Below, one piece after another: positions 8,938 through 22,300 of a stretch of 64,000 bases of DNA. Below the pieces are notes generated by a model. It was given only the letters and a program-made list of their open reading frames with translations, was not told where the DNA came from and did no database searches. Source of the DNA: Paenibacillus glacialis (GTDB lineage: Bacteria > Bacillota > Bacilli > Paenibacillales > Paenibacillaceae). A program made the translations under genes and the position numbers. The DNA is taken from the NCBI RefSeq assembly GCF_001637205.1, contig NZ_LVJH01000048.1, positions 62,001 to 126,000 on the forward strand, written 5' to 3'. Each line of letters starts with the position of its first letter. The first letter of the stretch is position 1.

Positions 8938-9049
8938 ATTTTATGGAAACTAATCCAAATAGAGATGTATTTAATATTATTTATGTTTATTGTCATTAAT
9001 TATATCTTGAGATTTTATGATAATTAATATGAAGAATGGAGGTTTGTAG

Positions 9050-10261
9050 ATGACTAAAACCGCCTTTTTGTTTCCAGGACAAGGTTCTCAATATGTAGGT
9101 ATGGGGAAAAAATTGCAAGATCAATTTAATACGGCAAAACGATTGTTTGAGGAAGCAAATGATACATTAGGTTGTGATCTTACTAAATTATGCTTCGAGG
9201 GTAGTCATTTACAACTCATGCAGACGATGAACACGCAACCGGCTATTTTGACTATAAGTGTTATTTCTTTTGAAATTGGTAGACAAGAACTTGGTTGGGA
9301 ACCTTCTCTTATGGCAGGACATAGCCTTGGTGAATATTCTGCTCTTGTGTGTGGAGGTGTAATGTCATTTCAAGATGGACTCCGAATTGTTCGAAAAAGA
9401 GGCATGCTTATGCAGGACGCGGCATCCTCTGGTCTAGGCACTATGGTTGCAGTAATGAATGTTTCTAGAGAGCAGTTGGAGCAATGGTGTAGTGAGATTT
9501 CTACTGAAACCAAGCAGGTTGTGATCGCATGCTGCAATTCATTGCATCAGCATGTCTTGGCAGGCCATCAATTGGCGATCAGTGAAATCATTGAAAGGAT
9601 GAAAGGGATCCCGAGTGCCAGTGTTAATTATTTGAATGTTAGTGCTCCATTCCACAGCCCTATGATGAATTCAGCGGCAGACAAATTAGTAGAAGAGTTG
9701 AATCAATACAAGTTAAAAGACTCGCAGTGGCCCATTATTTCAAATGTGACTGCACTTCCGCATAAGCAACAAGAGCTAATAAAGCTACTACATCATCAAA
9801 TGACACATCCCGTTCGTTGGCTAAATACGATGGAATATATGTATCGGGATGGCGTTAGCCAGTCGGTAGAAATTGGGCCTAGGCAGATACTGAGTCAACT
9901 GATGAAAGAAAGCTTTCCAACCATTCAGACACATCATTTTGAGAATCCAGATGATTTAGAAGATTTACGTGTAACGTTCAATACAGAGCAATATGGTCGT
10001 ACAGCGATCAGTGCACGTATTCAGGAGGCTTTGACAGCGTCTATAATTGCCCGGAACCGGAATGTGGACACTGAACAATATATGAAGGGTGTTATGCCAC
10101 CTATCAATCATATCAAAAAAATCATTGAACAAGTTAATAGTGATAGAGATATCAACTTGACTAAGACGATTCATCACGTAAGTGAACTACTAGAATTCAT
10201 ATGTAATAGCAAGCAACTATCTATGGATGAACAACTAAAAATCGTAAAAAAATTAGTATAA
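9050..10261 (+). CDS. Malonyl-CoA transacylase for the AT-less PKS module (FenF/ItuD type)
   Basis: This 403-residue FabD-family acyltransferase has the nucleophile motif GHSLGEYSAL with Ser92, the catalytic His202 in APFHSPMM, and the N-terminal FPGQGSQYVGMGK signature. It is about 90 residues longer than housekeeping FabD. The helical C-terminal extension is typical of the stand-alone transacylases that start iturin-family clusters (FenF, ItuD). It should load malonate in trans onto an ACP of the next protein, whose KS module has no AT domain. TGGAGG at 9037-9042 fixes the ATG start. It is the first gene of the operon and lies 55 bases before the hybrid synthetase start. It follows the same gene order as mycosubtilin and iturin clusters. 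Confidence 0.9.
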   Translation: MTKTAFLFPGQGSQYVGMGKKLQDQFNTAKRLFEEANDTLGCDLTKLCFEGSHLQLMQTMNTQPAILTISVISFEIGRQELGWEPSLMAGHSLGEYSALVCGGVMSFQDGLRIVRKRGMLMQDAASSGLGTMVAVMNVSREQLEQWCSEISTETKQVVIACCNSLHQHVLAGHQLAISEIIERMKGIPSASVNYLNVSAPFHSPMMNSAADKLVEELNQYKLKDSQWPIISNVTALPHKQQELIKLLHHQMTHPVRWLNTMEYMYRDGVSQSVEIGPRQILSQLMKESFPTIQTHHFENPDDLEDLRVTFNTEQYGRTAISARIQEALTASIIARNRNVDTEQYMKGVMPPINHIKKIIEQVNSDRDINLTKTIHHVSELLEFICNSKQLSMDEQLKIVKKLV

Positions 10262-10316
10262 GTCTTGAAGGATAATGTGTGAATGAATCGATAATACATT
10301 GTTGGGGAGGAAGAAC

Positions 10317-13300
10317 ATGTTTACGAAGCAATTTACAACACTAATCGACGTTATTAAAGAAAGAGGTAAAGCGGATAATAGAGGAATCACCTTTATTGAA
10401 AGTGATGATCATGAAGATAGACTCACGTATAAAGATCTGTATGAACAAGCGTTAGCTTTTCTAGCTAATCTTCAAGCATCAGGGGTAAGTCAGGGACAAG
10501 AAGTTGTGTTTCAAATTGAGAATAATCGTAATTTTATCATTTCTTTTTGGGCTTGTATTCTAGGTGGAATAATACCTGTCCCGGTTAGCATTGGAAATAA
10601 TGATGAACATAAGAGCAAGGTATTTAAAATTTGGGATGTGTTAGCTCGTCCATATATGGTGACAGAGACCAAAATACTAGCAGATTTAGAGAAATACATA
10701 ATAAAAAGTGGCCAAAATGATCTAAACGACAAGATTCGAGACAAGATTATGCTAATAGATGAAAGCGATCTATTTTTACGACAGCATCCAGCACAAGTAT
10801 ACACCGCGCAACCAGAAGAAATTGCATTCATACAATTTTCTTCTGGTTCAACGGGTGATCCGAAGGGTGTCATTCTTACACATAAGAATCTTATCTATAA
10901 CGCCAGTGGTATGCTCAATTGCTCAAAAATTACCGCTGAGGATTCATATTTACAATGGATGCCTTTAACGCATGATATGGGGTTGATTTGCAATCATATC
11001 TCACCTCTTGTAGCAGAGGTAGATCAGTATATTATGCCGACTTCTCTCTTTATTAGACAGCCATTATTGTGGATTAAGAAAGCAAGTGAACATGAAGTCT
11101 CTATAATTTCATCCCCGAATTTTGGGTATAAGTACTTTTTGCAATTTTTCAAACCTGAAAAGGCAGTAGATTGGGACTTATCAAGAATTCGTATCATATA
11201 TAACGGGGCAGAGCCGATTTCAACAGCGCTATGTAATACTTTTTTAGATACACTTGATGCCTATAAATTGAAACGAACTTCGATGTGTACTGTATATGGC
11301 TTAGCTGAAGCTTCTGTTGGGGTTTCTATACCTAACGCTGAAGAAGAGTTCGTGACTATTTATCTGAATCGTGAACATTTAGGTATAGGTAAACAAGTTG
11401 TTGAAGTAGATGAACATTCGAATAAGAGCCTGTCCTTTGTAGAGGTTGGGTATCCAATTGATTATTGTCAGGTTCGAATTTGTGATGATGATAACAACGA
11501 ATTGGAATATAATACCATTGGCCATATACATATTAAAGGGGATAACGTGACCCAAGGGTATTATAGAAATCACGAAGCGACTCGAAATCTATTAACCTCT
11601 GATGGATGGGTGAAGACGGGAGATTTAGGATTTCTCCGCAATACTCAGTTGATAATAACGGGTCGTGAGAAAGATGTCATTTTTGTTAATGGACAGAACA
11701 TATATCCCCATGACTTAGAGCGGATTGCTGAGGAAGTGGAAGGCGTTGAACTTGGAAGGACTGCCGCATGTGGGGTTTATAATTCGAATTTGAAGAAAGA
11801 AGAGATTGTTTTATTTATTGTCTCGAAAAAGAAACTTGAGAAACTGATTCCCACTGTTGCTTTACTAAAGAAGCTTCTAAATCAAAGAGGCGGATGGGAA
11901 ATTGCTGACATCATCCCAATTAAGCGAATGCCCAAAACGACTAGCGGAAAAGTGCAACGGTATAAGTTAGGTCAGCAATATGAGAATGGGGAGTTCGCAG
12001 ATATTTCACAAGAATTAAGAAACCTTGCACTTGCTTCTAATGAGGTGAAGGAAGATGTGAGTACAATAGCACTCACCTTGAGTGAACTAGAGCATGAAAT
12101 TCAAGTAATTTTTCGTGATGTACTGGAAGGAAAACTGGTTAACATTCAGGATAGTTATTTCGATATGGGTGCAAACTCGCTTCAGTTGGTTCAAATAGCA
12201 GATCGGATCGAACAGAAATTTCATGTGAAATTAACCGTTGCCGATTTGTTTGCTTATCCATCGATTGTTGAATTATCGAAGTATCTCAAATCAGATTCAG
12301 GTGATATGATTGACAGTATTTCAAATCAGAATGAAGATTTAGATAGACCAAGAGATATCGCGATTATCGGAATGTCACTAAATCTACCAGGAGCTTCAGA
12401 TCTTCAAACCTACTGGAGTAATCTAGCAGAAGGTCGTAATCATATTGAAGCTTACAATCCTAGCAGACGTGAAGATGCTAAAGATTATTTATCTATTATA
12501 GATTGGAATAAGGAGGAATCAGAATTTAGGGTAGGTGGTTATTTAGATGAAATTGATAAGTTTGATTATTCATTCTTCAAAGTAGCACCTAATGAAGCAA
12601 AATTCATGGATCCCAACCAACGACTATTTACACAGCAAGCTTGGCACACGCTTGAAGATGCGGGATATGCAGGGAACAAGCTACGCGGTCGCAATGTAGG
12701 TGTATATGCTGGGTTTTCCAAGGTTGGGTATGATTATGAACGCCTTATTTCCAAATATGATCCTGAACGAATCTCTAATTATATCGTAGGTAATTTACCA
12801 TCCGTTTTAGCTAGTAGAATTGCCTATTTTCTTGATCTGAAAGGTCCAGCAGTGACCATAGATACAGCTTGTTCTTCATCATTAGTTGCAGTTCATTTGG
12901 CTTGCCAAGGCATTCGGAATGGTGAATGTGAAATGGCTATTGCAGGTGGAGTTAGGACTTCACTATTACCGCTCGCATTAGGACTAGATATGGAATCACA
13001 AGATGGACGTACACGAGCGTTTGATGCGAATTCGGATGGGACAGGGGTAAGTGAAGGGGTAGCATCTGTATTATTAAAACCGTTAAGCCAAGCCCTGCTG
13101 GATGGAGACCATGTGTATGCAGTCATTAAAGGAAGTGCAATAAATCAAGATGGCACAACGATCGGAATTACCGCTCCGAATCCAACGGCGCAGACGGAAG
13201 TCATTCAAGCAGCTTGGAAAGACGCGGGCATTCATCCTGATACACTTACTTTTATTGAAGCCCATGGTACTGGAACGAAATTGGGTGATCCTGTCGAATT

Positions 13301-16300
13301 CTCTGCATTGGAAAAGGCTTTTGAGAACTATACAGATAGAAAACAGTACTGCGCGCTTGGGTCAGTAAAGACGAACATCGGGCATACATTTGAAGCATCT
13401 GGGATCGCTGGTCTGATCAAATCGGTACTCATGCTTAAACATCGGCAGAATCCGCCGTTAGTTCACTTTCGACAACCCAATAATAATATAAAATTTGAAG
13501 AATCGCCTTTTTATATCGACACAGAACTAGCATCTTTTGAGGAGTCTTCACAACCTTTACGCTGCGGAGTTAGCTCTTTCGGGTTTAGTGGAACGAACTG
13601 TCATATCGTCATGGAAGAGTATGTTCATAATAAAGTGGAAGAACAGACAAAAGAGAATGTCCAGCCACACATATTTACGCTATCAGCTAAAAATGAAAGC
13701 GCACTTTATGAGCTAATCAATCGGTATAAGAGCTATGTATCTGCTTATTCGGGAGACGCTATTGCTGATATTTGTTACACGGTTACTACAGGGCGTACCC
13801 ATTTAGAGCATCGACTTGCTTTCGTATGTTCGACACGAGAAGAATTGATCAATAAACTCGAGACTTTGATTTCAGAGGGAGAACACACTGGAATCTACAA
13901 AGGAGTGTATAGAGTCGTTTCTGATTCCGAATATTTACGTAAACAGGGAGAAATAACGGAAAGTGAGATAAATGATATTAGCCAAGAAATAACAGAGGAA
14001 CTGATGGCGATTTCATTAGTCTCTACAGCAGATGTGGATCGCTTAAATCGAATATGTGAACGGTATGTTCAAGGTGCTAGAGTGAATTGGGAACAATTAT
14101 ACACTACGCATTCTGTTAGAAAGATACCATTACCTTTATATCCCTTTGATCGTAAGCGTTGCTGGATCGAAATTGAACGTATCGATAAGAGAGACGTGGA
14201 GGCCAGACCGATGCAATCTAATACAGGTGTGTTGCGGGTAACGAGTACTGAAGCATCTGACCATACGTCAGAGATACAAGAAACCGTTAAGCAAATGGTT
14301 AGCCAAGCTTCAGGGTTACATTTAGATGAGATTGATGAACATGCTCATTTCTTGGAGATGGGTCTTGACTCCATTATGCTCGTCCAAATCCGTAAGGAAA
14401 TAAACCAACTCTTTAAAATAGATATTGCTATTGAACGTTTCTTCGATTCTATAACGAATGTGAATAGTTTGGCAGAATTTGTAACGAAAAATACCGATTT
14501 CCACCCATTTAAATCTCAGAGAGAAGTAGGACCAACACATAAAGATATCGTGTGGAGTGGATTGGAAGAGCAAAGGTTACAATCGGCAGCTTCTGTTTCA
14601 ACAGAAGTTGGAGATCCGATACAAGCGACGGTAGGCGATTCTTCGATTGAACGTATTTTTGCACAACAACTTGAATTAATGAATACCCAACAGCAGAATA
14701 TATCGGATATTGTCGGACGACAATTGGAACTATTAAGCGGTCATTCCTTGAACGAAGGTATTTCTCGGAAGAAGGTACCGGAGGTTCGTCCTCTTAAAGT
14801 AGTTAAAGGCGGACAAGATGAAGCGAAACCCTTTATTCCATATCAACCTATGATTATCGGAGAAAATGGGGACTTCACTGAACAGCAGAGGAAATACTTG
14901 AACCAGTTTCTTGAACAGTATGTGAGCCATACGCAGGGTTCTAAATCATACATTCAACAGACTCGTTATGTGCATGCCAATAACCGTAATGTCCCGGGGT
15001 TTCGTTCTTATTGGAAGGAGATTGTCTATCCGATTGTAGCAGAGCGTTCTTCTGGAGCAAAGCTGTGGGATGTAGACGGTAATGAATACATCGATTTAAC
15101 GATGGGATTTGGTGTGAACTTATTAGGTCATAACCCTGATTTGATTGTTTCGGAAATGGAGGCTCAAGCCTTCTCTTCGTTGCCGCCATTAGGTCCGATG
15201 TCTGATCTAGCGGGTGAAGTAGCAAGCAGGATTAGTAGAATTACAGGTGTAGATAGGGTAGCCTTTTACAATTCAGGTACTGAGGCTGTAATGGTAGCAT
15301 TACGTACAGCAAGAGCCGCTACAGGACGATCGAAAATAGTCGTATTCTCTGGTTCTTATCACGGTACTTTTGATGGGGTATTAGGCGTTGCACATCCGGA
15401 GTCCGATGAGGGGCCGGCGCTTCCTATGGCACCTGGAATACATGCCGATTATGTTAATGATGTGCTGATATTAAATTACAATAAACCAGAATCATTGGAT
15501 ATGATTCGTAAGCATGCGCATGAATTGGCTGCAGTATTAGTTGAACCGGTACAGAGTCGGAGACCGGATCTGCAACCACACAAATTTTTGAAACAGCTTC
15601 GTGAAATAACTTCTCAATCCGGGACAGCTCTTATTTTTGATGAGGTAATTACAGGTTTTCGGATCGGTATAGGTGGGGCGCAAGCTTGGTTTGGAATTCA
15701 AGCGGATCTTGTTATTTATGGGAAGGTAGTCGGAGGCGGATTACCGATTGGTATTGTTGCTGGTAAAGAGCAATTTATGGACCCTATCGACGGAGGAGCA
15801 TGGACCTTTGGAGATGCATCTTACCCATTGAAGGCAGCTCAAAAAACGTTTGTTGGGGGGACCTTCTGCACACATCCATTAACGATGCGATTGGCATTAA
15901 AGACAATGGATTACCTTGAATCGCAAGGCTCCACACTATATGAAGAACTGAATCAGAATACGAATGAACTCGTTTCGGAATTGAACTCTTTTTTCAAAAA
16001 AAGAGGCGTTCCAATCCATATGGTTAATTTCGGGTCACTGTTCCGGTTTGTATCCTTTGGTGACATCGAATTGTTCTTTTATCATTTAATTCAGAAGGGT
16101 CTATATGTATGGGAAGGGCGTAATTGCTTCTTATCCACAGCACATACACGCGATGATATAGATACCATTATTCATATCGTGAAACAGAGTGTCAGCGATT
16201 TACAAAGAGGTGGATTCTTACCAGGTACTCCTGATCCGTCAAATGATGACGATAGAAATAAGGTCTTGGTGTCAGAGAAAGAGCAAGAAGCGGTTACTGC

Positions 16301-19300
16301 AAGCTTGTCGAATGAACAAAAGCAATTATGGATTGCTTCTATAACAGGTGGTCCAGCATCTGCGTCATTAAATGAGTCTGTACTGCTTAAGATGAAAGGA
16401 ATAATAAATATAGAGGCATTGCAACAAGCGGTAAATATGTTAACAAAGCGGCATGAAGCATTGCGTACAGTCATCGATCCAAGCGGGGAGTTCCAGGTTA
16501 TTATGCCAGAACTCAAATCTCGAATCATGGTGGAGGATTTCCGAGGCGAATCAGCGGATACAAGCAAATCAAAGATTGAAAGTTGGTTGGCAACAGATGC
16601 GGCTACAGCATTTGAAATGCATGCAAGCAAACCTTTATTTCGGATTACACAGCTAAAAGTGACTGACATGGAGTCTCTTATAGTGCTGACCTTTCACCAT
16701 ATTATTGTGGACGGTTGGTCCATTGCTGTATTCATTGGTGAATTGGAGCTAGCTTATTCCGCCATCTGTAACCATCGTATACCTGAGTTATCTGAAGCTA
16801 TACCTTTTCGTCAATACCTGGAATGGCAGGAACAACTACAACAAGAGGAGGAGGCAGCCAAAGCAGCGACTTACTGGGAAAATCAATTTATAAAACCTAT
16901 ACCAGTACTGCATTTGCCGTCTCCTAAGGGACATTTATCTAAAAAGACATTTAATGCAAACAGGTACACTTTAAAGTTAGATCGCGCTATATCGAAAGAG
17001 TTAAGAGCATTAAGTATAAAAAGTAAAAATAGCTTGTTCATCACGATGCTCACAGCATATAACCTGTTCTTACATCGACTAGCAGGGCAACAGCACATTG
17101 TTGTTGGTATTCCGACTGCGGGTCAGTCCCATATGGGTGAAACAAACTTGATAGGTAACTGTGTCAATTTGTTTCCAGTATACACTCAGGTAGAAGGTAG
17201 TGACTCCATCACGGATTATCTTCACACCGTTAAAATAACGATGCAGCAAATGGAACAATATCAAGGTTTCTCTTTGGCTAAATTAGTTGAGCGAATTCCT
17301 GGTGTTCGGGTGCCTGTCATTAACATCTTGTTCAATATGGATCGACCCGTTCGGAAATTGCATTTCAATGGGGTGGATACGGAGATCGTACCTTATCCTG
17401 TGAAGTATTTACATTATGATCTGTTCCTGAACGTGACGGACATTAATCAGGAATTGTGGCTTGATTTCGATTACAGTACAGATCTAATTGAACCGGATGT
17501 CATGAAGATTTGGGCAGAGGGGTATCGGCAATTACTGTTGGGTATGATTCAGGAGCCATCTAGATTGGTCTCTCATGTATCATTATTAAATGATGACCAT
17601 ATTCAGACATTGACAGAGATTTGGAATAACAATGAGGGCAAATGTGTACTTGATCAGTACAGAAGTCCGGCTCTGATTGGTGTTGTTGGTGAGATGTTTA
17701 TAGTTGATCCGAGGAATATCCCTGTTTATGAAAACATGATTGAAACGAAGAAACAAGCTGTTATCATGCCATCTGGGGAAATATTAATATGTGGTGAAGT
17801 TTCGCGTATGGGACTGATACGTGGATATCGTGTAAATCTTGTCCAACTCGAAGAAGCATTGTCGAAGCTTAAGTGCTTGAAACAAGCTCAAATTGCGATC
17901 CGCACGTTAGATGGGGATGATAACAACCAAGAATTGATTGCTTATATTGGAGCCTCAATAGAGGCTGTTAATCTGGCAACGATCAGACTGGAGTTGGCAG
18001 ATACACTGCCTGAATATTTGATTCCTCCTCATATTATACTGTTGGAATCGTTCCCGTTACTTGCGGATGGAACGATTGATGATCATGCTCTTCCAGTTCC
18101 AGACACTGAACATATGGAGCAAGAACCGTTGAATGAGACAGAAGTTACACTTATTCGCATGTGGTGTGAACTACTTGGAACAGAAAGGGTAGGCGTACAT
18201 CAGCATTTCTTTTCTCTTGGAGGAAATTCATTGAAAGCAACGGTCATGTTGTCACGAATCTATCAGGAGTTTGGATACCGAATCCCGCTAGGACAATGGT
18301 TTCAATATCCAACAATTAAAGAACTTGCAAAGTTAATTAGTGGTGTAGATGGGGATGTGTATCAACCGATCCCTGTTCAGGAGCAACATGAGATATCTGA
18401 AATATCGACAGCGCAAAAGCGGATTTACGTTCTCGATCAGTTGGAGGAAGGCACTTTAGTTCACAATATTCCGGGTCAAATTGTAATAGAAGGTAAGTTA
18501 GATGCAGATCGGTTAATCGGTGCAATTCAACAAATCGTTACTAGACATCATGTGTTCAGGACGACATTTGAAATTCTTCATGGTGATATCATACAACGAT
18601 TAGGTGAAGTATCGCTATTGAACGTACCGTTTACGGAATTAGATAATCCATTGGATGTGGAACAGAGATTCCTCCAATTTGTGAAGCCATTTGACTTATC
18701 AGAAGCACCACTATTCAGAGTGGAACTTTTGAAGTACTCCGAATCCGAACATATGCTGTTTATTGATATGCATCATATGATCTCAGATGGCTATTCTATG
18801 GCGATATTTATGGAAGAACTCATTAAATTATACGAAGGGCAATCGTTGCCTGAATTAAGAATTCAGTATTCCGACTTTTCCGTCTGGCAACAACAAATTC
18901 TCCATGAACAACGGATAAGTGATCAAGAAGCATACTGGGTTAACCAATTTGAAGGTGAACTGCCTGTCTTAAATTTACCAACCGATTATCCAAGACCAGG
19001 TAAGTTAAGCATGGAAGGGAAGCGGCTGACTGTTAGCTTAGATGAACGGTTGACGAAGCGGATGCGCCAACTGGCACAACAGACGGATACGTCCATATTT
19101 ATGGTAATGCTATCTGCATATAACATTTTACTACATAAATATACAGGCCAGAATGATCTGATTGTGGGTACGCCGGTATCGGGACGTAATCATCCAGATA
19201 TTGAATCATTAATTGGTGTGTTTATTAATACGGTCGCAATCCGTAGTAGTCCAACGAACGATAAAGTCTATCGTGAATTTCTGGAAGAAGTGAAATACAA

Positions 19301-22300
19301 CAGCATCGCTGCGTTCGATAATCAGGATTATCCGTTCGAACTACTTGTGGATCAACTAAATATACGGAGAGATATCAGTCGGAATCCATTGTTTGACACG
19401 ATGTTCATTTTGCAAAATATGGATTTCAGAGTGTCGTCAAGCGCGGATGTTACATTTAGACCAAATGAAAGGAATCTGGGCATATCACCATATGATCTTA
19501 CGTTAAGCGCTGAGGACTGGAACGATCAATGTATTACACTTCACTTGGATTACAGTACAAAGTTATTTAAGGAAGAAAAGATCGAACGGATGCTCTCCCA
19601 TTACGTGAATATTTTGAATAGTGTCGTAGATAACGTAGATGTATGTCTTTCTCAGATTCATATGTTAACGGAAGAAGAACGACAACAGTTGTTGTTTGAA
19701 TTCAACGATACAGAACTGCCGTATGACAAGACCCAGACCATTCCGCAATTGTTTCAAATTCAAGTTGAACGTACACCAGATGATATTGCGATTGAATGCG
19801 GTAGTAAATATTATTCCTACAAAGAATTAGATATAAGGTCGAGCCAATTGGCAGCTGCTCTTCTTGAACAAGGTGTCTTGCCGGGAACAATCGTAGGTGT
19901 GATGGTCAAGAGATCAATCGATTTGGTCGTTGCTTTGTTAGGTGTGTTGAAAGCTGGTGGTGCCTATTTACCTATTGATCCTGATTATCCAGCGAAACGG
20001 ATCGAATATATGTTGACTGATAGTGGTGCGCAATTGTTGCTTACGGAAGCTGATTTAATCAATCATATGGAATGTCATGTGAGAACATTATGTATTCATG
20101 ACGATAACTTATATACGAAAGAGATCGATAATGCACGATTTCCAATGAACAATGCGGGTCATATTGCATATGTCATTTATACGTCCGGCTCCACAGGTAA
20201 TCCCAAAGGGGTGATGATTACCCATCAGGCTGTACACAATTTTATTGATGCGATGTGTGAAATAATTAACTTTACCTCTGGGAAGACAATACTGGGGTTG
20301 ACGACGATCTCTTTCGATATTTTTGTACTTGAGACTTGGGTTCCGTTGACGAAGGGATTGAAAGTTGTCATTGCAGATGAAATAGAACAGATGGACCCCA
20401 AAGCACTACATCAGCTCATTACGAGTCAACATGTGGAAATGTTACAAATTACGCCTTCTCGGTTGAAAATGCTAATGGCCGACGATCCATTCATGGCTTT
20501 TCTCGAAAAAGTATCTGATATTATGGTCGGTGGAGAACCTCTACCTATTCATTTAATGAAAAAGCTAAAGCGACATGAACATTTACGTATTTACAATATG
20601 TATGGTCCGACGGAGACCACGGTTTGGTCTTGTGTGAGCGATTTGACATTTAAAAATAATGTGGATATCGGTCATCCGATTGCGAATACGCAATTGTATA
20701 TTGTTGACGCAGATAATGAGCTCGTACCGATCGGCGTACCGGGAGAGTTATGTATTGCGGGTGATGGTTTAGCTGCTGGTTATTGGAAGAGAGAAGATTT
20801 AACGCAACAGAAATTCATCGATAATCCTCATGTTCCAGGGTTCAAAATGTATCGGACAGGGGATATGGCGAAGTGGAGAGAAGATGGCACTGTTGAGTAT
20901 TTAGGAAGAACAGACCTTCAAGTTAAAATTCGTGGATACCGGATCGAGTTAGAAGAAATCGAAAAGATTATGATTAATCAATTATCGGTTCAAGAAGCAG
21001 TTGTGGTAGCTAAAGAGGATGAAGATGGCAACAGTTATTTATGTGCATATTTTGTGTCGGAGAGGAAGACGCAGCTTAGTCAAATGAGGGACAACCTGTT
21101 ACAGGTGTTGCCAGAATATATGGTTCCGTCTTACTTTATTCCACTTGAGCAGATGCCATTAACACCGAATGGGAAGATTGATAAAAAGGCGTTGCCTAAT
21201 CCAGAAATGAACAATTCAAATATTACAGCATATGTTCCGCCAGGCGATGCAATAGAAGAACGATTGGTCACCATATGGCAGGAGGAATTATCTCTTAATC
21301 AGATCGGAATTCATGATAACTTTTTTGAACGAGGAGGACACTCCTTAAAAGCGACAATCATGAGAGCAAGGATGAATAAGGAATTTGGTGTTGATATACC
21401 CTTGAGAGGGATCTTTCAATATCCTACGATTAAGGGTATATCCGAACTGCTTCAGGGGATGGATCAAAAGTTACACATAGAGATTCCGGTCGTAGAGAAA
21501 CGGGCGTATTATGGTGTATCAGCAGCTCAAAAAAGATTGTTCATATTAGATCAAATGAATGGTGCTAATACATCTTATAACATGACAGCGGCTTTCGAAA
21601 TACATGGGGATTTGAATATTCCTAAATTGGACAATATTTTCTGGGAATTGATGCAACGGCATGATGCATTCCGAACATCATTTGAGATTGTAGATGGTGA
21701 GCCAGTACAAATAATTCATCCTAATATTGAGTTTAAGCTTGAGTACTATGGAAAAGTGGAGAACACGGAACTGAAACGCCTTATAGAACAATTTATTATT
21801 CCATTTGACTTAAGTGTAGCTCCTTTATTTCGGGCAAACTTAGTTCAATTAAATGAACAGCATTTTGTGTTGTTCATTGACATGCATCATATTATTTCGG
21901 ATGGGACATCCGTAGGTTTGTTCATTGATGAGTTTAACGCCCTGTATAGCGGTAGTGAACTTCCTGAAATATCGATTCAATATAAGGACTATGCTGCGTG
22001 GCATAATGAACGATTTGTTCAAGGTATTTACGAAGAACAGAAACAGTATTGGATGGAGAGACTTGCGGGGGAACTTCCAGTATTAAACATGCCAACAGAT
22101 TTCAAGAGACCTCAAAGGCATAGCTTTGATGGGGGTAAGATTGAGTATATCATTCCAAGTGAAATTTCTTCTAAGTTACAGAAGTTAGCAGGAGAGACAG
22201 AAACAACACTTTATATGATTTTACTAGCGGGATATAGCATCTTATTATCCAAATATTCAGGACAAGAGGATATCATTGTGGGTTCCGCCGTAGCCGGAAG

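Noticed and set aside
10299..10316. TTG start giving six extra residues to the hybrid synthetase
   Set aside because: The GGGGAGG ribosome binding site (10304-10310) lies inside this stretch and points to ATG 10317.
13620..14200. Possible acyltransferase domain after the KS
   Set aside because: The stretch has no GHSxG nucleophile motif and is only a post-KS linker; the AT function is supplied by the gene at 9050.
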